The notes beneath the pieces are model-generated. The model saw nothing but the letters and a program-made list of their open reading frames with translations. It had not been told where the DNA came from and ran no database searches. Source: Candidatus Ozemobacteraceae bacterium (GTDB lineage Bacteria; Muiribacteriota; Ozemobacteria; Ozemobacterales; Ozemobacteraceae). From it: 19,923 bases of DNA. Each line of letters begins with the position of its first letter. The stretch's first letter is position 1. Both the position numbers and the translations under genes were made by a program. This document shows, in pieces, positions 6,273-14,476 of this stretch. The stretch is from NCBI GenBank assembly GCA_035373905.1, contig DAOSOK010000055.1, positions 1-19,923 of the forward strand, given 5' to 3'.

Positions 6273-7619
6273 GTGGCCACGCCGGCCGGTCGATCGGCGA
6301 TCGGCGTGATCCGGATGTCGGGACCAGACACCGGCACGATCCTGCAGAAGATATTCCGGCCGCGGGGGCGTAGAGCGTTTCCCGCGGCTTTTTCCGCGTA
6401 TGCCGGAGATATCGTCGATCCCGCCGACGGTCTCGTCGTGGACCGGGTCGTCGTGAACACGTTTCTGGCCCCGTCGTCGTATACCGGCGAAGACCTCGCC
6501 GAGATCGGCGGCCACGGCAACCCGGCCGTTCTGTCCCGGCTGCTGGGGGTCATCCTGGCCGCCGGCGCGCGGGGGGCGGAACCGGGAGAATTCACCCGCC
6601 GGGCCTTCCTCCACGGCAAGATGAGCCTGATGGACGTCGAGGCGACGGCGCAACTGCTCGACGCGACGACCCCCGGACAGATCCGGGTGGCGGTGAACCA
6701 ACTGGAGGGAACGCCGGCGAAGCGCATCCGGGCTGTTCGAGAACGGCTTCTCAATCTTCTGGTGCAGCTCGAGGCGGGTCTGAACTTCCCGGAAGATGCG
6801 ATCGAAGATCTCGATCCGCAGTTGATCCGGGGCGAACTGGCCGCGGCCGAGTTCGATCTGCGGCGTTTCGCGGACTCGGCCCGGCACGGCGACCAGGTGG
6901 CAGCCGGTCTCAGGATCGTGATCGCCGGCCCGCCGAACGCCGGCAAGTCGAGTTTGATGAACGCGCTGCTGGGCCGGGAACGTGCGATCGTAACCGCGAT
7001 CCCGGGAACGACGCGCGACACGCTCGAGGAAACGCTTTCCCTGCATGGCATTCCGCTCCGGCTGGTCGATACCGCGGGCTTGCGCGAACCCGACGACCCG
7101 ATCGAAGAGCTCGGCATCGGTCGCACGCAGCAGGCCATGGCGCATGCGTTCGCGATCGTCGCCGTGTTTGACGGCTCCGCGGGGGCGGGTGAGGGCGAGG
7201 CGGAGGTCGTGAAACTTCTTACGGGCGCCGGGCGGCCGGTCATCGTCGCGCTGAACAAGAGCGATCTTCCGGCAAGCGGAACGCCGCGGCGCCTGCCCGA
7301 CGAATGGCCGGTCGTTCGGCTTTCCGCGACGACCGGAGACGGCCTTCCCGAATTGGCGGAAGCTGTCGATGTCCTGGTTCGTCAGGCGGGGCTTGATATT
7401 CTTGATGATATGCTTCTGCTTGGGGCTCAGCAGCGGCAGGCCCTTGAGGCAGCCCTTGGCGCCGTCTCCAGAGCCAAGGCCGGACTTGGCGCGCTCTACG
7501 ACGACATGCTTGCGCTCGAGATCGAGGAGGCGGTGCGGCAGATGGGCCGCGTGACGGGCGAGACGGCCGACCTCCAGATGCTCGACCGGATCTTCGAGCG
7601 GTTTTGCATCGGGAAATGA
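6273..7619 (+). CDS. mnmE: tRNA uridine-5-carboxymethylaminomethyl modification GTPase MnmE
   Basis: From the GTG at 6273 the protein has 448 residues. MnmE is a potassium-dependent, dimerising GTPase that acts with MnmG to place an aminomethyl or carboxymethylaminomethyl group on U34 of certain tRNAs, using a methylene-tetrahydrofolate carbon. It has the N-terminal folate-binding domain, a central helical domain, and an embedded G domain with GPPNAGKSS (from residue 219), GTTRDT, DTAGL and NKSD. It ends in the invariant FCIGK with its catalytic Cys. The start is uncertain. The family-conserved N-terminal motif DTIAA is encoded immediately upstream of the GTG, in frame, and no ATG, GTG or TTG is present there; ATT at 6264 or a further upstream codon may be used. 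The gene follows jag by 13 nt or less. Confidence 0.95.
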   Translation: MATPAGRSAIGVIRMSGPDTGTILQKIFRPRGRRAFPAAFSAYAGDIVDPADGLVVDRVVVNTFLAPSSYTGEDLAEIGGHGNPAVLSRLLGVILAAGARGAEPGEFTRRAFLHGKMSLMDVEATAQLLDATTPGQIRVAVNQLEGTPAKRIRAVRERLLNLLVQLEAGLNFPEDAIEDLDPQLIRGELAAAEFDLRRFADSARHGDQVAAGLRIVIAGPPNAGKSSLMNALLGRERAIVTAIPGTTRDTLEETLSLHGIPLRLVDTAGLREPDDPIEELGIGRTQQAMAHAFAIVAVFDGSAGAGEGEAEVVKLLTGAGRPVIVALNKSDLPASGTPRRLPDEWPVVRLSATTGDGLPELAEAVDVLVRQAGLDILDDMLLLGAQQRQALEAALGAVSRAKAGLGALYDDMLALEIEEAVRQMGRVTGETADLQMLDRIFERFCIGK

Positions 7620-9514
7620 ACGACGCGACGCATTTTCCCGTCATCGTCGTCGGCGCCGGCCACGCCGGCTGTGAGGCTGCGCTCGCCTCCGCCCGGCTCG
7701 GCGTTCCGACGCTGTTGCTGACGATGAACCTTTCCACCGTGGCTCTCATGCCCTGCAACCCCAGCATCGGTGGTCCGGGAAAAGGTCACCTGGTACGCGA
7801 AATAGGCGTTCTGGGCGGCGAAATGGCGGCGGCGATCGATGAAACCTGCATCCAGCTCAAGTGGCTGAACACGTCGAAGGGGCCGGCAGTCCGGGCCCGG
7901 CGCGCTCAGGCCGACAAGGAACTCTATCGCGACCGGATGCTTCGGGCACTGTTCTCCACGAAGGGGCTGACGCTCCGGCAGGGCCACGTTACCTCCGTTC
8001 GTGTCGAGGGCGGCCGGGTGCGCGGCGTGGAGCTTGAAACGGGTATCCGCTTCACCTGCGACAATCTCGTGCTTGCGACGGGAACGTATCTGGCGAGCCG
8101 TATCATCGTCGGTCGCGACAGCCGGCCGGGCGGTCCGCACCAGCAGAGAGCCGCGATCGGCCTTTCCGACTCGCTCGTGACCGCAGGAGTGCCGCTGAGA
8201 AGGCTGCAGACGGCCACCCCGCCCCGGCTCGATCGCGAATCGATCGATCGCTCGAAGATGCAGGAGATGCCCGGCGACCCGCTCGCCGGGGGCTTCCTGT
8301 GGGAACACCGGCTTCGGCGTCTCGACGACCAGCTTCCCTGCTGGTTGACGTTCACCGACGATCGCACGATCCGGGCGGTCAGGCGGCATATCGCCGACAG
8401 CCCGCTCGTCGTCGGCAACATCACGAACGTCGGGCCGAAGCACTGCCCGTCGATCGACCGGAAGGTGCTCAAATTCCCCGAGATGACGAAACACCAGATC
8501 TTCGTCGAGCCGGAAGGCCGGGAATCGGGGGAGGTCTACCTTCAGGGCCTCACGACCAGCATGCCGCCCGAAGCCCAGCGGGACGTCGTCGCGAGCGTTC
8601 CCGGCCTCGAGAACGCGCGGATCGTGCGGTACGGCTATGCCATCGAATACGACGCCCTCGCGCCGGGGTGCCTCAGAAAGACCATGGCTTCACGGGTCCT
8701 CGACGGGCTGTTCTCGGCGGGCCAGATCAACGGCACGTCGGGATACGAAGAAGCGGCCGCCCAGGGCCTCATCGCCGGCGCCAACGCGGCTCTGGCTGCG
8801 CTCGGAAGACCGGCGTTCGCGCCTTCGCGGGCGGACGGGTACATCGGCGTCCTGATCGACGACCTGGCGACCTGGGACCACCCCGAACCCTATCGGATCA
8901 CCCCCGCCAACGCCGAGTTTCGCCTGCATCTGCGCGACGACACCGCAGAAGCCAGACTCATCGGAGCGGGACACGCTCTCGGGCTCGTCGATGACGACCG
9001 ACACGCGGCCATTTCCGGCTGGCTTTCGAGAATCGCTGCCGAGGCGGCGCGGCTTGACGAATTCCGGGTGACGCCCACGGCCGCGTTGACCGAAAAGCTG
9101 GCCGAGACCGGCACGGGAGGCCTGAAAAAACGGGTGTCAGCCGCGGAAATCCTCCAGCGGCCCGGGGTCAGATACGACGATCTTTCTTCTCTGGTGGATG
9201 GCTTCGCGCCGGGACTTCATGCCCCCGATGAGGTCGACGTGCTCGAGATCGGAGTCAAGTATCGCGGCTACGCTGCGAGAGAGTCGGAGCGAATGGAGGA
9301 AACGAGACGTCTCGAGTTGCTGAAACTGCCACTGGAACTACCGGCCGGCCGTGAAATTGCGCTGTCTGCGGGCGCCCGCGAGGTGCTCGCGTCGAAGCGG
9401 TTCGACGATATTGCCCAGGCGGCACGAACCCGTTGCCTCGGACGTGCCGACCTTGCTATCCTGTGGGCGTTGTTCGGCAGCGACGCTGACCGTCCATCCA
9501 CGCCGGAAAAATGA
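7616..9514 (+). CDS. mnmG: MnmG (GidA) paralogue, copy 1
   Basis: The predicted protein has 632 residues, full length for MnmG, the FAD/NADH enzyme that partners MnmE in tRNA wobble-uridine modification. It has the Rossmann FAD motif VVGAGHAGCEAA, MPCNPSIGG with Cys47, SKGPAVRARRAQAD, GPKHCPSIDRKV with the second family cysteine, GYAIEYD, QINGTSGYEEAAAQG and VKYRGYAAR. It departs from the family at two places: the usual GGRAGDPP...KTGTPPRID region reads RPGGPHQQRA...QTATPPRLD, and the C-terminal SRIxGV helix, in the MnmE-binding domain, reads ARTRCLG. The ATG overlaps the mnmE stop (ATGA); a TTG at 7604 is an alternative start. It is far too long to be the related TrmFO. A second, different copy lies 2 kb downstream. 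Confidence 0.9.
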   Translation: MNDATHFPVIVVGAGHAGCEAALASARLGVPTLLLTMNLSTVALMPCNPSIGGPGKGHLVREIGVLGGEMAAAIDETCIQLKWLNTSKGPAVRARRAQADKELYRDRMLRALFSTKGLTLRQGHVTSVRVEGGRVRGVELETGIRFTCDNLVLATGTYLASRIIVGRDSRPGGPHQQRAAIGLSDSLVTAGVPLRRLQTATPPRLDRESIDRSKMQEMPGDPLAGGFLWEHRLRRLDDQLPCWLTFTDDRTIRAVRRHIADSPLVVGNITNVGPKHCPSIDRKVLKFPEMTKHQIFVEPEGRESGEVYLQGLTTSMPPEAQRDVVASVPGLENARIVRYGYAIEYDALAPGCLRKTMASRVLDGLFSAGQINGTSGYEEAAAQGLIAGANAALAALGRPAFAPSRADGYIGVLIDDLATWDHPEPYRITPANAEFRLHLRDDTAEARLIGAGHALGLVDDDRHAAISGWLSRIAAEAARLDEFRVTPTAALTEKLAETGTGGLKKRVSAAEILQRPGVRYDDLSSLVDGFAPGLHAPDEVDVLEIGVKYRGYAARESERMEETRRLELLKLPLELPAGREIALSAGAREVLASKRFDDIAQAARTRCLGRADLAILWALFGSDADRPSTPEK

Positions 9515-9524
9515 GGAAACCACG

Positions 9525-11528
9525 ATGATTCCCAAGCGTCAGCAGGATCTGATCATCCAGAACCTCCGTTCCATCTCCGCGGAGGTGCGCCTGCGCTCCG
9601 TGAGTCAGATTCCGAGTCTTTCGATTTCCGGCGAGGAGAAGGCGAAGCTGCTGTCCCAGATGCTTGAAGACACCGATGAGGCGGTCAGAACGTCGGCCGG
9701 ACGACTCCTGGAAGAGATCGGAGGCGGAACGCCGCCGGCCGTGAAAGCGCCGGCGAAAACGAACGCGCCCCCGGCCTCCGGGGCTGAACCCCCGATGGAG
9801 TTGCCGGCCATCTCGGGAGATATTCCTGAAATCGATACGTCGCTGCTCGAGCCGGTCGGCGAGACCCCCGCGGCAACGGCGGGCAGACGCGGCACGAAGG
9901 CGCTCGTGATCGAGGCGCCGTTCCTGAACGAGCAGGTCGATCCGTCGCTTCCCGACCCGGAAAAGATCAAGAGCATTCCCGAAATGCTGGAGCATACGCG
10001 CTTTCTCGTCCGGAACCGGCCGCCCGGGCATCTGACCCAGTTACTCTGGCTGTCGCGCCAGGTCCACGAAGAGGTGGCCCTGACCGCTCTCCAGGGGTTG
10101 CTGACGATCAAGGATCCACGCATTCCGCCCCAGGTGCTTCCGTTTCTCGTTCTCTCGAATTTCTCATCCCAGCGCCGTTTCCTGGTGCTGAAGATCATCA
10201 TGGAGACGAGTTCCGCCCTCGAAGTGGAACAGCTGGAGCAGGTCCTGCTGCGCGAGAAGGACGTCATCGTCAAATCCGGCCTGGTGAAAGTGTTCGCAAG
10301 GCTTGCCGGCGAGCAGGGCGTCTCGACAATCAGAGTCTGCCTCACCGACAGCGATGCGCGCGTTCGGGCGAATACGGTCGAGGTGATCGAGGAGTGTTCG
10401 ATTCGAAGCTGCGAACCTGATGTGGAGCGGCTCCTGCAGGATCCGGAAAACCGCGTCAAGGTGAATGCCGCGAAATTCCTGGTGAAGTGCGGGCATCCCG
10501 AGGCGTTTTCGACCCTGCGCTCGATGCTTCGATCTTCGGAGGTCTGGTTGAGGGACAGCGTGATCTTCGCCCTGGGCGAGATCGGCGATCAGGCATCGTT
10601 GACGCTGTTGAAGGCGGCGCTGAAAGACACGAACCAGGGAATCCGGCTGAGCGTTCTGAAGGCGCTCGCGAAGATCAACAATACGGTCGCCCGCGAGGCG
10701 CTGGTGGCGACAACCGAGGATGCCGACAGCGTCGTTGCCCAGGTTGCGAAAGGTCTCTGGGAAAAGATAAAGAACACACCTCTGCGCGAGGTCGTGGTTC
10801 CGATCGCTGCCCCGGCCCCCGAAGAAACAGAATTGAAGCCTGTTTCCATCGGTCCGGTGGGCGCGCCGCCCGTTGCCCTCATCACGCCGGCGGCACAGCC
10901 GGAGCCGGTGCCCGGGCCGGAGATGCCTTCTGCAGAACCGGTTGCAGAGCCGGTTGCGGAGGAACTTTCCGAACCTTCTGTCGAAGAGCCTGAGCTGCAT
11001 GTGGGAGAGGCATCACCCGTGCAGGCGACTCCCCCCGAAGAGGAACCTCTGCAACTTCCTCCTGCTCCGGAGGCCGAGGCCCCTTCGGGTCTCCTGGAGA
11101 AGCCGTCGGAAGAAGTTCCAGTTGAACGTCCGGTTGCGGTCGTGGAACCGCCCGCGGCTCCGGCAGTCGCTGAAAAGCCCCCTGCAAAACCGAAACTGGC
11201 AGGAATGCCCGAGCCCGTCGTGCCGCTTCCCCCGGGTGTGAAATTCCAGAAAGCGCGGTCGGTCCACGTCTACAATGGCCTGATGTCCGGGGCTGACGAG
11301 GATGCGGCGCAGGCCATCAGGGACCTGCCGTTCATCATGGGCGACGACCAGAACATTCTGATCTATTTCGCGGCCCAACATGCGAACGACGGCGTGCGGC
11401 TCGCGGCCGCGAAGCTGCTCGCCCGCAAGCGGGGGCCTCATGCCGTCGAGTTGATGAAGGTGCTGATCGACGATCCGAGCGAACTCGTCAGCTCGTTTGC
11501 CGCAAAAGCCCTGACCATTCTGAAGTGA
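9525..11528 (+). CDS. HEAT-repeat protein encoded between two MnmG paralogues
   Basis: The predicted protein has 667 residues and is not assigned to a named family. Residues about 1-65 look like HEAT repeats (SAEVRLRSVSQIPSLS, DEAVRTSAGRLLEEIG). A Pro/Ala linker (about 66-150) follows, then a long array of helical pairs (about 160-430) with recurring VRAN/VKVNAAKFLV/VWLRDSVIFALGEIGD/IRLSVLKALAKI signatures. A Pro/Glu/Ala low-complexity region (about 435-590) leads to a final HEAT-like module (VRLAAAKLLARKRG, SELVSSFAAKALTIL). There is no signal peptide or membrane segment, so it is probably cytoplasmic. HEAT arrays are protein-binding scaffolds. The ATG has GAGGA 7 nt upstream, 10 nt after the mnmG copy 1 stop, and its stop overlaps the GTG of copy 2. 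Context suggests a tie to tRNA modification, but the function is unknown. Confidence 0.82.
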   Translation: MIPKRQQDLIIQNLRSISAEVRLRSVSQIPSLSISGEEKAKLLSQMLEDTDEAVRTSAGRLLEEIGGGTPPAVKAPAKTNAPPASGAEPPMELPAISGDIPEIDTSLLEPVGETPAATAGRRGTKALVIEAPFLNEQVDPSLPDPEKIKSIPEMLEHTRFLVRNRPPGHLTQLLWLSRQVHEEVALTALQGLLTIKDPRIPPQVLPFLVLSNFSSQRRFLVLKIIMETSSALEVEQLEQVLLREKDVIVKSGLVKVFARLAGEQGVSTIRVCLTDSDARVRANTVEVIEECSIRSCEPDVERLLQDPENRVKVNAAKFLVKCGHPEAFSTLRSMLRSSEVWLRDSVIFALGEIGDQASLTLLKAALKDTNQGIRLSVLKALAKINNTVAREALVATTEDADSVVAQVAKGLWEKIKNTPLREVVVPIAAPAPEETELKPVSIGPVGAPPVALITPAAQPEPVPGPEMPSAEPVAEPVAEELSEPSVEEPELHVGEASPVQATPPEEEPLQLPPAPEAEAPSGLLEKPSEEVPVERPVAVVEPPAAPAVAEKPPAKPKLAGMPEPVVPLPPGVKFQKARSVHVYNGLMSGADEDAAQAIRDLPFIMGDDQNILIYFAAQHANDGVRLAAAKLLARKRGPHAVELMKVLIDDPSELVSSFAAKALTILK

Positions 11529-13420
11529 TTCCCCACGCCCAGGTCATCGTCGTCGGAGCGGGACATGCCGGCTGCGAAGCCGCGCTCGCTTCGGCCAGAT
11601 GCGGCGCGGAAACGCTCCTTCTCACGATCCAGATCGACGCGGTTGCCGCGATGCCCTGCAATCCCAGCATAGGCGGCCAGGGCAAAGGCCATCTGGTGCG
11701 AGAAATCGATGCCCTCGGCGGAATGATGGGCCGTATCGCCGATGAGACGCAGGTGCAGGCCCGCCTGCTGAACACCCGCAAGGGCCTCGCCGTCCAGGCG
11801 ATCCGCGTCCAGTCGGACAAGGAAGCCTATTCGCGCCGGATGCGAAAAACGCTCCAGACGCACTCCCGGCTGCATCTCGCCCAGGGAACGGTGACGGAGG
11901 TTCTTGTCGAAAACGGCCGGGTCGCCGGGGTTCGGACGATGATGGGCGATGTGTTCCGCGCCCCCGTGGTGATCCTGGCGCCTGGCACCTTTCTGCGGGG
12001 GGTGATCCACATCGGCCGGGCGAGCTTCGGCGCAGGCCGGGCCGGCGAGCCGCCGGCGGACGAACTTGGAGCGTGCCTCGAGCGGCTCGGCCTCCCGATG
12101 CGGCGTTTCAAGACCGGCACGCCGCCGCGTATCGACGCGTCGAGCATCGATACGTCCGGCCTCGAACGTCAGGACGACGAGGTGGAAACGCCGCCGTTTT
12201 CCCTCTGGTCGGACGGCTCGAAGCCCCTCGGTCGCATGCCCTGTTTCCTGACGCGGACGACCGAAAAAACGCACGAGGTCATCAGGGCGCATATTCACGA
12301 GTCGGCCCTCGTCTCCGGCCGCATCTCCGGGACGGGGCCGCGCTACTGCCCCTCGATCGAGGACAAAGTGAGCAAATTTCCAGAGAAATCAGCCCACAAG
12401 GTGTTTCTCGAGCCGGAACGCGCCGACGGCCGCGAGATCTATCTGCAGGGCATGTCGACCAGTCTGCCCGAAGGGGTGCAGGAAAAATACGTTCGCACTC
12501 TTCCCGGGCTCGAGCATGCGCGGCTGACGCGGCCGGGGTATGCCATCGAATACGACATGGCGGATCCGGGCGAGTTGTTTCCGACGTTGATGTCGCGCCG
12601 GGTTCCGAACCTGTTTCTCGCGGGGCAGCTGAACGGCACGTCCGGGTATGAAGAGGCCGCGGCCCAGGGGCTGCTGGCGGGAGCGAACGCGGCCGCGATC
12701 GCATTGGGGCGACAGCCGGTCGTGTTGTCCGCCCGTGATTCCTATCTCGGGCTGATGGTCGAAGAAATCACCACGCAACCTCTCGGCGAACCGTACCGCA
12801 TCTTCACGTCGAGATCGCCGTGGCGCCTGCAGCTGCGCATGTCGAACGCCGAGGCGAGGCTCGCCGATACGGCGTTTGCCGCCGGACTCATCTCGGAGGA
12901 ACGCCGGAAAGCCCTGCTTGAAAGACAGCGCTGGCAGGACGCAGTCGGGGAGCTCCTCGCGGGGCGCACTGTCGACGAGGCCGAAGCGCAGGAGATCCCG
13001 TGCGGCTCCGGCGGTCCGGTTCGGGGCAGAACTTCGCTCGAACAATTGCTGAAGCGGCCTGAAGTCCGGCTCGAGGCCTTGGCCGGCTTCGTTCCGGAAC
13101 TCGCGGAACTCGATCGGCTCTCGCTCATCGAGCTCGAAGCCCGGGTGAAATACGCCGGCTATGCGATCCAGCAGGAGCGTGAACTCGAACTCCTCGAGAA
13201 ATTTCGCGAGCTGAGGCTTCCGGAATCCCTCCTGCAGGAACTTCCGGCGGCCGTCTCGACGGAAGCCCGCCTCAAGATCGCCGCCGTCAGGCCCGGGACG
13301 CTTGGCGAGTTGAGTCGGATTCCCGGCGTGCGCGCTGCCGATGTTGCGGCTGTCCTTGCCGCCCTGAAACGCGGCCGGGAGCCAGCGACTGCAGGGGACG
13401 CCGGTCGCAAGGGAGGATGA
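11525..13420 (+). CDS. mnmG: MnmG (GidA) paralogue, copy 2
   Basis: The predicted protein has 631 residues, full length for MnmG. It has VVGAGHAGCEAA, MPCNPSIGGQGKGHLV (Cys45), GAGRAGEPP, FKTGTPPRIDASSID, GPRYCPSIEDKV, FLEPE, RPGYAIEYD, QLNGTSGYEEAAAQG, EPYRIFTSR and a C-terminal VKYAGYAIQQ with SRIPGV. It therefore keeps the motifs that copy 1 has lost. It deviates where copy 1 is canonical: SKGPAVRAxRAQAD becomes RKGLAVQAIRVQSD, and the AEYRLxLREDN segment becomes SPWRLQLRMSN. The start is GTG, overlapping the upstream stop (GTGA) with no visible ribosome-binding site, so it is probably translated by coupling. On C-terminal motifs this copy looks closer to standard MnmG. Which copy is the ancestral enzyme is unresolved. 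Confidence 0.9.
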   Translation: MIPHAQVIVVGAGHAGCEAALASARCGAETLLLTIQIDAVAAMPCNPSIGGQGKGHLVREIDALGGMMGRIADETQVQARLLNTRKGLAVQAIRVQSDKEAYSRRMRKTLQTHSRLHLAQGTVTEVLVENGRVAGVRTMMGDVFRAPVVILAPGTFLRGVIHIGRASFGAGRAGEPPADELGACLERLGLPMRRFKTGTPPRIDASSIDTSGLERQDDEVETPPFSLWSDGSKPLGRMPCFLTRTTEKTHEVIRAHIHESALVSGRISGTGPRYCPSIEDKVSKFPEKSAHKVFLEPERADGREIYLQGMSTSLPEGVQEKYVRTLPGLEHARLTRPGYAIEYDMADPGELFPTLMSRRVPNLFLAGQLNGTSGYEEAAAQGLLAGANAAAIALGRQPVVLSARDSYLGLMVEEITTQPLGEPYRIFTSRSPWRLQLRMSNAEARLADTAFAAGLISEERRKALLERQRWQDAVGELLAGRTVDEAEAQEIPCGSGGPVRGRTSLEQLLKRPEVRLEALAGFVPELAELDRLSLIELEARVKYAGYAIQQERELELLEKFRELRLPESLLQELPAAVSTEARLKIAAVRPGTLGELSRIPGVRAADVAAVLAALKRGREPATAGDAGRKGG

Positions 13421-13439
13421 TGCATGACTGCTCGCTGGA

Positions 13440-13470
13440 TTGGCATGTGAAAAACTATATAATGTATATT
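13440..13470 (+). promoter_or_regulatory. Candidate promoter region for rsmG
   Basis: An AT-rich island lies just after mnmG copy 2. It contains TTGGCA (13440-13445), a perfect TATAAT (13458-13463) and TATATT (13465-13470). Spacing to the -35-like box is 12 or 19 nt, neither ideal. A promoter here would explain renewed transcription into rsmG across the palindromic element, but the call is tentative. Confidence 0.35.
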
Positions 13471-13493
13471 GTATTGAACTCTGCAGCATGAAA

Positions 13494-13567
13494 ATTCCCC
13501 GTTCGCCCTGAGCTTTTCGGAGGGCGAGAGCCTTTCGTGCTTCGACAGGCACTGCGCGAACGGGAAT
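13494..13567. repeat. REP-like palindromic intergenic element
   Basis: The outer arms ATTCCCCGTTCGC (13494-13506) and GCGAACGGGAAT (13556-13567) are reverse complements apart from one extra C. Inside, CCTGAGC and GCACTGC are partial matches, and GCCCT/AGGGC can form an inner hairpin. The CGTTCGCCCTGAGC...CTTCGACAGGC...GCGAACGG layout resembles the interspersed palindromic sequences found between genes in many GC-rich genomes. Only one copy is visible in this window, so calling it a repeat is an inference from its form. Confidence 0.55.
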
Positions 13568-13619
13568 GCAAAATCGGCTTTTGTCATGCGGGAATCGATA
13601 CCATCTTGGAGAACGGCGA

Positions 13620-14354
13620 ATGGCTGTAATTGAATATATTGAACAGTATTTCAGCCCCCTGGGCCTCGATCTCGATGCGGCGACCCGGGGACGACTCGAA
13701 CGGTGGTGCGGTTGCATGCTCGCCGACCCACTGTATTCGAGCGTTTCGAAAATCAAGGAACCGGCGGAGATCGCGACGAAGCACGTGCTCGACGCCCTGG
13801 CGCCCCTCGGGACGAACGCGGCCCTTCCGTGCTGGAAGGAGGCGCACACGATTCTCGATATCGGCACGGGCGGAGGATTTCCAGCCGTGCCGCTCGCCAT
13901 CGCGCTTCCCCAAAGCCGCGTGTACGCCGTCGACGCGAAGGGAAAGGCCGTCGATTTCGTGGGCCGCATGAAATCAGCAACCGGGATCGACAATCTCGAG
14001 CCGGTTCTGGCGAGGGCTGAAGAACTGGGGCGCGATGCCGCATTCCGCGAGAAGATGGACCTCGTGGTGACGCGTGCGGTCGCCTCCGTCCGCATCCTCT
14101 TGGAACTGTGCCTTCCCCTGGTCCGGGTAGGTGGATATTTATTGCTATACAAAGGACCTGCCTTGCAGGAAGAAATGTCCGAGGCCGGGAAGGCCATGCA
14201 GATTCTCGGAGTCAGGCACGAGAACGTGCGAACGTTCACCTTCGAGCCGCCTCTCCTGCCGTTCACGCGCGGGTTCGTTCTGATCGAGAAACGGTCGCCG
14301 GTGCCGGCCGCATATCCGCGCCGCAACGGCGTTCCCGCCTCCCACCCGCTGTGA
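13620..14354 (+). CDS. rsmG: 16S rRNA (guanine527-N7)-methyltransferase RsmG (GidB)
   Basis: The predicted protein has 244 residues. RsmG uses S-adenosylmethionine to methylate N7 of G527 in 16S rRNA. The SAM-binding motif is ILDIGTGGGFPAVPLAI (about residues 79-95), followed by VDAKGKAVDFV. Further on are the VVTRAVASV segment and LYKGP near the C-terminal strands, all characteristic of GidB. I chose ATG at 13620 because GGAG (13608-13611) lies 8 nt upstream; an earlier in-frame ATG at 13566 sits inside the palindromic element and has no such site. It is separated from mnmG copy 2 by about 200 nt, whereas rsmG is often directly adjacent. The last 25 residues are an untypical basic/Pro-rich tail. 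Confidence 0.94.
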   Translation: MAVIEYIEQYFSPLGLDLDAATRGRLERWCGCMLADPLYSSVSKIKEPAEIATKHVLDALAPLGTNAALPCWKEAHTILDIGTGGGFPAVPLAIALPQSRVYAVDAKGKAVDFVGRMKSATGIDNLEPVLARAEELGRDAAFREKMDLVVTRAVASVRILLELCLPLVRVGGYLLLYKGPALQEEMSEAGKAMQILGVRHENVRTFTFEPPLLPFTRGFVLIEKRSPVPAAYPRRNGVPASHPL

Positions 14355-14428
14355 TTTTCCGGGAAGGCGGTGCGACGACGAGGCGCGGCCCCGTTGCCTG
14401 ACGTGCCGGCAAGGTTTGGAGTGAACTG

Positions 14429-14446
14429 GGCGCATCGCGATGCGCC
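14429..14446. promoter_or_regulatory. Perfect 18-bp palindrome upstream of the Mpv17-like gene
   Basis: GGCGCATCGCGATGCGCC is a perfect palindrome. It is followed at once by GTAATATATTGATA, which contains -10-like hexamers (TAATAT, TATATT), so the palindrome would sit at the -35 region of a promoter for the gene at 14477. It could be an operator or activator site. It could instead be a stem-loop at the end of the rsmG transcript, but no U-run follows. Confidence 0.5.
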
Positions 14447-14476
14447 GTAATATATTGATAAGTATGTGAGGTTGCG

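Noticed and set aside
6086..7258. Minus-strand open frame of 390 codons opposite mnmE
   Set aside because: Ser/Arg/Ala-rich shadow frame of mnmE with no ribosome-binding context and no recognisable motif.
7616..9514. Copy 1 as TrmFO (folate-dependent tRNA-U54 methyltransferase)
   Set aside because: TrmFO is about 440 residues and lacks the MnmG C-terminal domain. This protein is 632 residues and ends with the VKYRGY domain, so it is an MnmG paralogue.
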